DNA of 15,928 nt. Source: Burkholderiaceae bacterium (GTDB lineage: Bacteria > Pseudomonadota > Gammaproteobacteria > Burkholderiales > Burkholderiaceae_E). The notes under the pieces were generated by a model. The model was not told the DNA's origin and ran no database searches. It saw only the letters and a program-made list of their open reading frames with translations. Location of the stretch: assembly GCA_019428955.1 (NCBI GenBank), contig JAHYJF010000052.1, positions 1 through 15,928 on the forward strand. The letters are read 5' to 3'. The stretch's first letter is position 1, and each line of letters starts with the position of its first letter. Position numbers and translations under genes: made by a program. Of the stretch, positions 9,780-15,928 are shown one piece after another.

Positions 9780-10631
9780 ATGGTTGAACGTCGCCCCTGG
9801 ACTACTGCGCTCTCGCACCTGGTGCTGCTGATCGGGATCGCGATGGTGGCCTTTCCGGTCTACCTGACTTTTGTCGCCTCGACCCACGAGCGCGCCGAAA
9901 TTGTCCAGGCCCCGATGTCGCTGGTGCCGGGCGAGCAGATGGTGCAGAACTACCAGACCGCGCTCAAGGGCACCGGGAGCGGGCCGGGATCGAAGGCGCC
10001 GGTGGCGCGCATGATGTACGTCAGCCTGGTGATGGCGCTGACGATCGCGATCGGCAAGATCGCCATCTCGCTGCTCTCGGCGTTCGCGATCGTCTATTTC
10101 CGCTTTCCCTTCAAGATGTTCATCTTCTGGGCGATCTTCGTCACCCTGATGCTGCCGGTGGAGGTCCGGATCGGTCCCACCTACCAGGTGGTCTCCGACC
10201 TCGGGATGCTCAACAGCTTCGCCGGACTCACGATACCCCTGATCGCCTCGGCGACGGCCACCTTCCTTTTTCGCCAGTTCTTCATGACCGTGCCTGACGA
10301 GCTGGTAGAGGCCGCCCGGGTCGACGGCGCCGGGCCGATGCGCTTCTTCAAGGACATCCTGATCCCGATGTCCTCGACCTCGATCGCCGCACTGTTCGTG
10401 ATCCAGTTCATCTACGGCTGGAACCAGTACCTGTGGCCGCTGCTGATCACCACCGAAGAGAGGATGTACCCGGTAGTGGTCGGCATCCAGCACATGATCG
10501 CCGGCGGCGACGCCGCCAACGAGTGGAACCTGGTCATGGCCACTGCCATGCTTGCAATGCTTCCGCCGGCGCTGGTGGTGCTTTCGATGCAGCGCTGGTT
10601 CGTCAAGGGTCTGGTCGATTCCGAGAAATAG
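9780..10631 (+). CDS. ugpE: Glycerol-3-phosphate ABC transporter permease UgpE
   Basis: This is the second inner-membrane permease of the Ugp importer and the partner of UgpA. It has 283 residues, close to the usual 281. It starts MVERRPWTTALSHLVLLIGIAMVAFPVYLTF, with the first helix at residues 10-30. Five further hydrophobic segments follow. The EAA loop is LVEAARVDGAGPMRFFKDILIP, with EAA at residues 177-179, and the C-terminus is LSMQRWFVKGLVDSEK. The ribosome site GAGGT (9769-9773) overlaps the ugpA stop codon, 6 nt before the ATG, so translation of the two permeases is likely coupled and near equal. A 44-bp gap with a small palindrome separates it from ugpC. Confidence 0.96.
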   Translation: MVERRPWTTALSHLVLLIGIAMVAFPVYLTFVASTHERAEIVQAPMSLVPGEQMVQNYQTALKGTGSGPGSKAPVARMMYVSLVMALTIAIGKIAISLLSAFAIVYFRFPFKMFIFWAIFVTLMLPVEVRIGPTYQVVSDLGMLNSFAGLTIPLIASATATFLFRQFFMTVPDELVEAARVDGAGPMRFFKDILIPMSSTSIAALFVIQFIYGWNQYLWPLLITTEERMYPVVVGIQHMIAGGDAANEWNLVMATAMLAMLPPALVVLSMQRWFVKGLVDSEK

Positions 10632-10642
10632 CCTCCCGGGCG

Positions 10643-10665
10643 CGAGTCGGCATAACGTTATCTCG
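10643..10665. repeat. Small palindrome in the ugpE-ugpC gap
   Basis: A perfect 10-bp palindrome ATAACGTTAT (10652-10661) lies in a 44-bp gap. It is flanked by CGAG (10643-10646) and CTCG (10662-10665), which can also pair. It ends two bases before the AGGA ribosome site of ugpC (10667-10670). It could be a protein site or an mRNA fold affecting ugpC translation. Short palindromes also arise by chance. Confidence 0.3.
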
Positions 10666-10675
10666 AAGGATAGGC

Positions 10676-11749
10676 ATGGCTTCGATTTCCATTCGCAATG
10701 TGTCTAAGGTCTATGGCCACGGGACAAACGCCAACAAGGTGATTCACGACGTGAGCGCCGAGATCGCCCATGGTGAATTCATCGTCATCGTTGGCCCGTC
10801 GGGTTGCGGCAAGAGCACGCTGCTGCGCATGGTCGCCGGACTGGAAGAAATCACCGAGGGCGAGATTGCGATCGGGCCGCGCGTGGTCAACGACATCGAG
10901 CCGGCGCAGCGCGACATCGCGATGGTGTTCCAGAACTACGCGCTCTATCCGCATATGAGCGTCTACCAGAACATGGCCTACGGCCTCAAGATTGCCAAGG
11001 TTCCGAAGGACGAGATCGAACGCCGGGTGCAAAAGGCCGCGGCGATTCTCGAGATTGGCCCGTTTCTCAAGCGCACGCCGCGCCAGCTTTCCGGTGGCCA
11101 GCGCCAGCGCGTGGCGATGGGGCGCGCGATTGTGCGCCAGCCCGAGGTCTATCTCTTCGATGAGCCACTGTCGAACCTCGACGCCAAGCTGCGGGCGCAG
11201 ACTCGCATCGAGATCCAGAAGCTCCACGCCGAGCTCGGCACAACGTCGCTCTTCGTCACCCACGACCAGGTCGAGGCGATGACGCTCGCCGAGCGCATGC
11301 TGGTCATGAATGAGGGGCGCATGGAGCAGTTCGGCACCCCGGAAGATGTCTATCGCAACCCGGCTACTACTTTCGTGGCGAGTTTCATCGGCTCGCCGCC
11401 GATGAATCTCATCACCGGCGAGACCGACGGCACCAAATTCACTGCCGGCGGGCAGGAGCTGGTATTGCCCGCCGAGGTGGGGTATCGGGGAGCGATGATC
11501 TTCGGCCTGCGCCCGGAACACGCGGACATCGTCACCGACGGCGCTCCGGGCTGGCCGCTCACGGTCGAGGTCATCGAGATGCTCGGTGCCGAACGGCTCA
11601 TCTACGGGCGCCTGTGCGGCCAGTTGTTCATCGTGCGCATGGAGGAGACCGTGCCGCCACCGCACATCGGCGATACCGTTATGCTGCGGGCCGAACCGAA
11701 ATGGTTGCACTGGTTCGACGCCAAGACCACCAAGCGCGTCGGGAAGTGA
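10676..11749 (+). CDS. ugpC: Glycerol-3-phosphate ABC transporter ATP-binding protein UgpC
   Basis: This is the ATPase that powers Ugp import and probably acts as a homodimer on the cytoplasmic face of UgpAE. It has 357 residues, against 356 in E. coli. Visible motifs in order are Walker A GPSGCGKST (40-48), the Q-loop in MVFQNYALYPHMS, signature LSGGQ (138-142), Walker B VYLFDEP (D162, E163) and the switch histidine in FVTHDQVEAM. A C-terminal MalK-like TOBE/regulatory region follows from about 240, with FGLRPEH and a C-terminal KWLHWFD. ATG 10676 has AGGA 5 nt upstream and matches the family start MASISIRNVSK. Open sequence further upstream is a shadow of ugpE. Its stop overlaps the GTG start of ugpQ. 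By sequence alone it resembles other MalK-type ATPases; the operon fixes its role. Confidence 0.96.
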   Translation: MASISIRNVSKVYGHGTNANKVIHDVSAEIAHGEFIVIVGPSGCGKSTLLRMVAGLEEITEGEIAIGPRVVNDIEPAQRDIAMVFQNYALYPHMSVYQNMAYGLKIAKVPKDEIERRVQKAAAILEIGPFLKRTPRQLSGGQRQRVAMGRAIVRQPEVYLFDEPLSNLDAKLRAQTRIEIQKLHAELGTTSLFVTHDQVEAMTLAERMLVMNEGRMEQFGTPEDVYRNPATTFVASFIGSPPMNLITGETDGTKFTAGGQELVLPAEVGYRGAMIFGLRPEHADIVTDGAPGWPLTVEVIEMLGAERLIYGRLCGQLFIVRMEETVPPPHIGDTVMLRAEPKWLHWFDAKTTKRVGK

Positions 11750-12477
11750 ACACCTGGCCCTATCCGGCGCGCGTCGCCCATCGCGGGGCCGGCAAGCTTG
11801 CGCCGGAAAACACCCTCGCGGCGCTACGCCGGGGCGCCGAGTTTGACTACCGGATGTTCGAGTTCGACGTCAAGTTGAGCGCCGATAACGCCCTGGTGCT
11901 GATGCACGACCCGCTGCTCGATCGCACCACCAACGCCAGTGGGCGCCTGGCAGCCGCGACGCTGGCCGATCTGGCGCGCATCGACGCCGGCAGCTGGCAC
12001 TCAGCGCAGTATGCCGGCGAGAGCGTGCCCACGCTCGAGCGCGTGGCCGCCTGGTTGCGGGCCAACGACTACCTCGCCAACATCGAGATCAAGCCCTGCC
12101 CCGGACGCGAGGCGCAGACTGGTGCGGCGGTGGCGCTCGAGGTTCGCCACCTCTGGCGAGACGCACCAGCGCTGCCGTTGTTGTCCTCGTTCTCGGTAAC
12201 AGCGCTGGAGAAGGTCCGCGCCCATGCCCCGGAACTGCCGCGGGCGCTGCTCTTCCACGTGCTGCCCGAGGACTGGCTCGAGCAATGCCTGGCGCTGGGG
12301 TGCGTGGCCGTCGACACCCACTATGCCACGCTCTCGCCCGAGATCATCGCTCGCGCCCACGAGGCGGGCCTGCGGGTGGTGGCCTATACGGTCAACGATC
12401 CCGAGCGCGCCGAGCAGCTGTTCGGCTGGGGTCTTGACATGCTGATCACCGACGCCATCGACCACATCAAGCCCTGA
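11746..12477 (+). CDS. ugpQ: Glycerophosphodiester phosphodiesterase UgpQ
   Basis: This enzyme hydrolyses glycerophosphodiesters such as glycerophosphocholine to glycerol-3-phosphate and an alcohol. It has no signal peptide and is therefore cytoplasmic, acting on diesters brought in by the Ugp importer. It has 243 residues, close to the 247 of E. coli. The GDPD signature is intact: H12 in AHRGAGKLAPENT (with E21, N22), E39 and D41 in FEFDVKLS, H54 in LMHDPLLDRTTN, and the later NIEIKP. The C-terminal YTVNDPERAEQLFGWGLDMLITDAID closes the TIM barrel. The GTG start 11746 overlaps the ugpC stop as GTGA, a sign of translational coupling. It also gives MNTWPYPARVAHRG, matching the E. coli start. 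An upstream in-frame GTG-type start inside ugpC was rejected. It is the last gene of the operon and converges on glpK 15 bp away. Confidence 0.96.
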   Translation: MNTWPYPARVAHRGAGKLAPENTLAALRRGAEFDYRMFEFDVKLSADNALVLMHDPLLDRTTNASGRLAAATLADLARIDAGSWHSAQYAGESVPTLERVAAWLRANDYLANIEIKPCPGREAQTGAAVALEVRHLWRDAPALPLLSSFSVTALEKVRAHAPELPRALLFHVLPEDWLEQCLALGCVAVDTHYATLSPEIIARAHEAGLRVVAYTVNDPERAEQLFGWGLDMLITDAIDHIKP

Positions 12478-12492
12478 GCGGGGGGCCGGGTG

Positions 12493-13977
12493 CTAGCTGT
12501 TCGCCCAGTTGCGGGAACGCTCCAGCGCCAGGTGCCAGAGGGCAGTGCGGGTCGCCGCCTCGTCGAGTGATATCGCCGGTTCGAAACACCGCCCGACCTG
12601 CCAATTGGCGCTGAGCTCGGCAGTGTCCCTCCAGTAGCCTACCGCCAGCCCCGCCAGGTAGGCGGCGCCCAACGCAGTGGTCTCCGTAATCTTCGGCCTG
12701 ACCACCGGCACGCCGAGCAGATCGGCCTGGGTCTGCATCAGCAGGTTGTTGGCAGTGGCACCGCCGTCGACCCGCAGTTCGACCAGCGAGCGGCCCGAAG
12801 TGCTCTGCATCGCGTCGATCAGGTCGGCGCTCTGGAAGGCGATTGCGTCGAGCGCCGCGCGGGCGATTTCGGCCCGTCCCGAACCACGAGTCAGCCCTAC
12901 GATCGTTCCGCGGGCGTAGGGGTCCCAGTGGGGGCTGCCCAGGCCGGTGAACGCCGGCACCAGCACCACGCCGCCGCTGTCAGGAACGCTGGCCGCGAGC
13001 GCTTCGATATCCGCGGTATTGGCGATGATGCCCAGCCCGTCACGCAGCCATTGCACCACCGCTCCACCGATGAAGACGCTGCCTTCGAGTGCGTAGTGGC
13101 TGGTCTGCGTCTGCCAGCCGACGGTCGACAGCAGCCGGTTGGGGGAGGCCACCGGCTGGTCGCCGACATTCATCAGCAGGAAGCAGCCAGTGCCGTAGGT
13201 GTTCTTGGCCATTCCCGGTTCAAAGCAGGCCTGGCCAAAGAGCGCAGCCTGTTGGTCGCCGGCCAAGCCAGCGAGCGGAACCGACTGTCCGTCGAGCTGC
13301 ACTTCGCCGCAGACTCCCGACGAAGGGACGATCCGTGGCAGGCAGGCCGGGGGAATACGCAGCAGTTCCAGCATCTGCTCGTCCCACTGCCTGGTGTGCA
13401 GGTTCAGCAGCATGGTGCGGCTGGCGTTGCTCGGGTCGGTGACATGCAGGCGCCCGTCGCTCAACTGCCACGCGAGCCAGGTCTCGATGGTCCCGAAGGC
13501 CAGTTCGCCAAGCTCGGCGCGCGTGCGCGCACCAGCAATGTTGTCGAGCAGCCACGCCAGCTTGGTGCCCGAGAAATAGGGGTCCAGGACCAGTCCGGTA
13601 CGCTCGGTGACGAGTGCCTCGTGGCCTGCTTCCTTCAGGCGGGCGCACACCTCGGCGGTGCGCCGGTCCTGCCAGACAATCGCTGGAGCCAGCGGAACGC
13701 CGCTGGCGCGGTCCCAGAGCACCGTGGTCTCGCGCTGGTTGGTGATTCCCACCGCGGCGATGTCGGAGGTCTTGGCGCCGGCCTTCGCTAGCACTACGTC
13801 GATCGTGGCGCGTTGCGTTTGCCAGATTTCGGTTGCGTCGTGCTCGACCCAACCGGGCTGCGGGAAATGCTGGGTGAATTCGCGTTGCGCCACGGCTGCG
13901 ATCGCGCCATGGTGATCGAAAAGGATCGCGCGGGAACTGGTGGTTCCCTGGTCGAGAGCGAGAACGTAACGGCGCAT
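12493..13977 (-). CDS. glpK: Glycerol kinase GlpK
   Basis: This FGGY-family kinase phosphorylates glycerol with ATP to sn-glycerol-3-phosphate in the cytoplasm and traps it there. It has 494 residues, against about 502 in E. coli. Motifs are the N-terminal phosphate loop ALDQGTTSSRAILFD (D9), catalytic D241 in LAGDQQAALFGQ, FGGY signature 1 near KNTYGTGCFLLMN, and signature 2 LRVDGGATANNLLMQTQADLLG-like text followed by TTALGAAYLAG. ATG 13977 (minus strand) gives MRRYVLALDQGTT, as in the family. TTG 13986 and GTG 13980 are in frame upstream. AAGGA is 10 nt from the ATG and 7 nt from the GTG, so a one-residue-longer form is possible. The gene diverges from glpD across 90 bp. No glpF (glycerol channel) adjoins it, which is unusual compared with E. 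coli glpFK. Confidence 0.97.
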   Translation of the reverse strand: MRRYVLALDQGTTSSRAILFDHHGAIAAVAQREFTQHFPQPGWVEHDATEIWQTQRATIDVVLAKAGAKTSDIAAVGITNQRETTVLWDRASGVPLAPAIVWQDRRTAEVCARLKEAGHEALVTERTGLVLDPYFSGTKLAWLLDNIAGARTRAELGELAFGTIETWLAWQLSDGRLHVTDPSNASRTMLLNLHTRQWDEQMLELLRIPPACLPRIVPSSGVCGEVQLDGQSVPLAGLAGDQQAALFGQACFEPGMAKNTYGTGCFLLMNVGDQPVASPNRLLSTVGWQTQTSHYALEGSVFIGGAVVQWLRDGLGIIANTADIEALAASVPDSGGVVLVPAFTGLGSPHWDPYARGTIVGLTRGSGRAEIARAALDAIAFQSADLIDAMQSTSGRSLVELRVDGGATANNLLMQTQADLLGVPVVRPKITETTALGAAYLAGLAVGYWRDTAELSANWQVGRCFEPAISLDEAATRTALWHLALERSRNWANS

Positions 13978-14013
13978 CACAGGCAAGTCCTTGGGGGTTG
14001 TTCCCTAAGATTA

Positions 14014-14036
14014 CAATCCCAATTCGCAATCCGAAT
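14014..14036. promoter_or_regulatory. Candidate operator in the glpK/glpD divergent region
   Basis: The 90-bp gap (13978-14067) must hold both promoters. In it CAATCC repeats at 14014-14019 and 14027-14032, a 13-bp period in which 9 of 13 positions match. An inverted repeat ATTCG-N5-CGAAT spans 14022-14036. The TTCG...CGAA pattern recalls the E. coli GlpR operator, but the spacer is 5 rather than 4 bp. CATATT (14037-14042) may be the glpD -10, and TAATCT read on the minus strand near 14009-14014 may be the glpK -10. The regulator and exact promoters are not proven. Confidence 0.4.
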
Positions 14037-14067
14037 CATATTGTGTGACCAAAGGAAGAGGGCGATT

Positions 14068-15567
14068 TTGCAGGTCGATCTGCTGATAATTGGCGGAGGC
14101 ATCAACGGGGTCGGTATCGCGCGCGATGCCGCCGGACGCGGGATCAGCGTGTTGCTGTGCGAGAAGGACGACCTCGCGGCGCACACCTCGTCGGCGAGCA
14201 CCAAGCTGATTCATGGCGGCTTGCGCTATCTCGAGCACTACGCCTTCAGGCTGGTGCGCAAGGCCTTGCTGGAGCGCGAAGTGTTGCTGCGACTGGCGCC
14301 GCACATCGCGCGGCCGCTGCGTTTCGTGGTGCCGCACGATGCCAGCCTGCGGCCGATGTGGATGATCCGCGCTGGTCTGTTCATGTATGACCATCTTGCG
14401 CGGCGCGATCGGCTCAAGGCCTCGGAGGCGCTGGACCTGCGGGTGCACGAGACGGGTGTTCCCCTCAAGCGCAACTATCGGGCTGGCTTCGCGTATTCCG
14501 ACTTGTGGGTCGATGACGCCCGGCTGGTAGTGCTGAACGTAATCGACGCGGCCGAGCGCGGCGCGACGATAATGACCCGTACCCGTTGCGAGAGCCTTGA
14601 GCGCAACGCCGAGAGCTGGCAGGCGCGGCTGTTGGGCAACGACGGTACGGTGACCGAAGTCAGCGCCAAGGTGGTTGTAAATGCCGCGGGTCCGTGGGTC
14701 TCCAGCTTCCTCGAACGCTCGACGCCGGTGCGCTCGAAGCGCTCGGTGCGCCTGATCAAGGGCAGCCACATCGTGGTGCGCAAGCTCTACGACCATGCCT
14801 ACGCCTACCTGTTCCAGAATCCCGACGGCCGGATCATCTTCACGATCCCCTTCGAGGATGATTTCACGCTGATCGGAACGACCGACATAGAGTACCTGGG
14901 AGACCCCCAGAAGATCGAGATCGACCAGGCCGAGGTCGAGTACCTGTGCGCGATGGTCAACCGTTTTCTGGCCGGATCGATCACCCCGGAAGACGTGGTC
15001 TGGAGCTACGCCGGGGTGCGTCCGCTGCTCGAGGACGAATCAAGCGACGCCTCGGCAGTCACGCGCGATTACACCCTCGATCTCGATGACAGCCAGGCCC
15101 CGATCCTGAGTGTCTTCGGTGGCAAGCTCACCACTTTTCGCAAACTTGGCGAAGAAGCGTTGACGATCATCGCCCCGCTGCTGGGCAAGTCGCCGCGGCC
15201 CTGGACGGCGACGGCACCGCTGCCGGGCGGAGACCTGCCTGACGGCGATGTCGCGCGCTTCGGCGGGGAGTTCGCCAAGCTCTTCCCATGGGTTCCCGAG
15301 GCCATCGGTCAGCGCTGGTGCCACAGTTACGGCACCCGGGTGAGCCAGCTGATCGGTTCCGCAACGGCGCTCGCGGAACTTGGTGAAGAAACGCTGCCGG
15401 GGCTGTACGCGCGGGAAATCGACTACCTGATCGATCACGAATGGGCGCGCACCGCCGAGGACATCCTGTGGCGCCGCACCAAGCTCGGATTGTATCTGCC
15501 CAGTGAAGCGCAAGGCATGCTGCAGGGCTGGCTGGAGCGTGAACGACCTATAATGGTCAGCAGGTAG
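14068..15567 (+). CDS. glpD: Aerobic glycerol-3-phosphate dehydrogenase GlpD
   Basis: This FAD flavoenzyme of the inner membrane face oxidises glycerol-3-phosphate to dihydroxyacetone phosphate and passes electrons to quinone. It has 499 residues, against 501 in E. coli. The FAD-binding fold opens the protein: LLIIGGGINGVGIARDAAGRG (glycines 9-16). The family segment HTSSASTKLIHGGLRYLE follows. Later motifs are VVNAAGPWV, RLIKGSHIVV, FTIPFEDDFTLIGTTD, SYAGVRPLL and FGGKLTTFRKLGEEAL. The C-terminal helical domain ends LGLYLPSEAQ. The start is TTG 14068, supported by AAGGAAGAGG upstream (GAGG 14058-14061, 6 nt spacing) and by the family N-terminus MQVDLLIIGGG. The open frame further upstream is antisense to glpK. 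The enzyme uses the product of both UgpQ and GlpK. Likely shared control with glpK follows from the divergent gap. Confidence 0.97.
   Translation: MQVDLLIIGGGINGVGIARDAAGRGISVLLCEKDDLAAHTSSASTKLIHGGLRYLEHYAFRLVRKALLEREVLLRLAPHIARPLRFVVPHDASLRPMWMIRAGLFMYDHLARRDRLKASEALDLRVHETGVPLKRNYRAGFAYSDLWVDDARLVVLNVIDAAERGATIMTRTRCESLERNAESWQARLLGNDGTVTEVSAKVVVNAAGPWVSSFLERSTPVRSKRSVRLIKGSHIVVRKLYDHAYAYLFQNPDGRIIFTIPFEDDFTLIGTTDIEYLGDPQKIEIDQAEVEYLCAMVNRFLAGSITPEDVVWSYAGVRPLLEDESSDASAVTRDYTLDLDDSQAPILSVFGGKLTTFRKLGEEALTIIAPLLGKSPRPWTATAPLPGGDLPDGDVARFGGEFAKLFPWVPEAIGQRWCHSYGTRVSQLIGSATALAELGEETLPGLYAREIDYLIDHEWARTAEDILWRRTKLGLYLPSEAQGMLQGWLERERPIMVSR
15549..15554 (+). promoter_or_regulatory. Candidate -10 box for the TraR/DksA-like gene
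   Basis: A perfect TATAAT lies within the last codons of glpD, 83 bp before the next start codon. No good -35 lies 16-18 bp upstream. In GC-rich coding DNA such a match stands out, but a single hexamer is weak evidence. If used, transcription would begin near 15561 and the leader would contain the hairpin at 15584-15616. Confidence 0.35.
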
Positions 15568-15583
15568 TTGCAGAGTGTTGAAC

Positions 15584-15616
15584 CGCGGCCTGAGACTCGA
15601 TAGTCGACGGGCCGCG
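15584..15616 (+). terminator. Hairpin after glpD, terminator or leader structure
   Basis: CGCGGCC (15584-15590) pairs with GGCCGCG (15610-15616). Inside it GACT (15594-15597) pairs with AGTC (15602-15605) around a CGAT loop, giving a two-part stem. It begins 17 nt after the glpD stop. Only a weak T-containing stretch follows (ataactatttc), so termination would be inefficient or Rho-assisted. It could equally be part of the leader of the next gene. Confidence 0.45.
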
Positions 15617-15637
15617 ATAACTATTTCGGGGTGTCTG

Positions 15638-15928
15638 ATGGCGATTGAGCGCGCTGAACTCGATGAACTGGTCACCAAGCTGCACCGGCGCGCTGAGCGC
15701 CTGCACGAAGAGGTCGCAACCAAGCAGCACGGGGGGGCGGCACTTGAGTCTCCGGGGATCGATAGGGAGCGCGACAACGACGACATTTCGTTCGTCATCA
15801 GCGAGGCCGAGGTCGAAGCCGGCGAGGCGGAACGCGACGAAGTCGAGATCGCCGCCATCGAACGGACGCTGCAACGCATCGAGGATGGCAGCTACGGTAC
15901 TTGCCTTCAGTTCGGGGTGAGATCGGAA
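15638..15928 (+). CDS. TraR/DksA-family zinc-finger protein (3' end missing)
   Basis: This is the first 97 codons of a small protein that looks like the TraR/DksA C4 zinc-finger family, whose members bind RNA polymerase or are of unknown role. The N-terminal part is rich in charged residues and likely helical: MAIERAELDELVTKLHRRAE, then an acidic stretch with DRERDNDDISFVISEAEVEAGEAERDEVE. The family hallmark IAAIERTLQRIEDGSYGTCLQ directly precedes the zinc finger. The first zinc Cys is present (YGTC), but the expected second one reads Phe (CLQF). That lies 9-14 bases from the contig end, beside an adapter-like sequence, so it is probably an error. ATG 15638 has GGGGTG about 5 nt upstream. 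Acidic residues at the coiled-coil tip cannot be assigned from this fragment, so a DksA-like function is unproven. Confidence 0.75.
   Translation, partial: MAIERAELDELVTKLHRRAERLHEEVATKQHGGAALESPGIDRERDNDDISFVISEAEVEAGEAERDEVEIAAIERTLQRIEDGSYGTCLQFGVRSE
15920..15928. other. Probable sequencing-adapter remnant at the contig end
   Basis: The final nine bases AGATCGGAA equal the first nine bases of the common Illumina TruSeq adapter (which continues GAGC). They sit exactly at the end of the window. In the reading frame they encode residues that do not fit the zinc-finger family. They are best treated as non-genomic until checked. Confidence 0.6.

Noticed and set aside
7350..10493. A 1047-codon open frame on the minus strand opposite ugpB, ugpA and ugpE.
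   Set aside because: Its product is an unbroken run of His/Arg/Asp/Gln/Gly-rich low-complexity sequence without domains, and it lies wholly opposite well-supported genes. It is a codon-bias shadow of GC-rich coding DNA.
10658..11710. A 350-codon open frame on the minus strand opposite ugpC.
   Set aside because: It mirrors ugpC almost exactly and has shadow-like composition.
12478..12492. Terminator between convergent ugpQ and glpK.
   Set aside because: The 15-bp gap is G-rich, but no convincing stem or T-run was found.
13813..14067. N-terminal extension of glpD by 85 codons.
   Set aside because: It overlaps the 5' end of glpK antisense and crosses the divergent promoter gap. The FAD fold and ribosome site place the start at TTG 14068.

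Overview
The window is 15.9 kb of GC-rich proteobacterial DNA, with both ends inside genes. It reads as one contig, probably metagenomic or draft. The best fit is a betaproteobacterium, with a gammaproteobacterium less likely. The reasons are the purF-metZ pair, an E. coli-type LexA operator (CTGT-N8-ACAG) at an error-prone polymerase gene, and Ugp/Glp proteins that align along their length with the E. coli proteins as I remember them. No similarity search was run, so the genus is open.

Layout. (1) 1-2477, plus strand: the 3' four-fifths of purF (purine synthesis), then metZ (direct sulfhydrylation to homocysteine). (2) 2516-5785, minus strand: a complete dnaE2 (imuC) converging on metZ. A 12-bp hairpin lies between the two, and an almost perfect LexA box abuts the dnaE2 start codon. 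imuA and imuB are not beside it. (3) 5945-7307, plus strand: a small MAPEG-family membrane protein and an EamA-family transporter whose start codon appears non-canonical. (4) 7455-12477, plus strand: a full ugpB-ugpA-ugpE-ugpC-ugpQ operon for sn-glycerol-3-phosphate and glycerophosphodiester uptake and hydrolysis, with a strong intrinsic terminator after ugpB. (5) 12493-15567: glpK (minus) and glpD (plus) diverging from a 90-bp regulatory gap. (6) 15638 to the end: the start of a TraR/DksA-type zinc-finger gene. The last nine bases equal the first nine of the common Illumina adapter, so the extreme 3' end is suspect.

How the genes work together. Regions 4 and 5 form a glycerol-phosphate salvage block. 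UgpB captures glycerol-3-phosphate or glycerophosphodiesters in the periplasm and UgpAEC2 imports them. UgpQ hydrolyses the diesters to glycerol-3-phosphate and an alcohol, GlpK makes the same product from glycerol, and GlpD oxidises it to dihydroxyacetone phosphate with electrons passed to the quinone pool. No glpF or glpR is present in the window.

I did not find an obviously new multi-gene system. The observations most worth checking are the solitary SOS-controlled dnaE2 with its box-on-start architecture, the missing conventional start of the EamA gene, the terminator inside the ugp operon, the 13-bp repeat in the glpK/glpD gap, and the probable adapter at the contig end.
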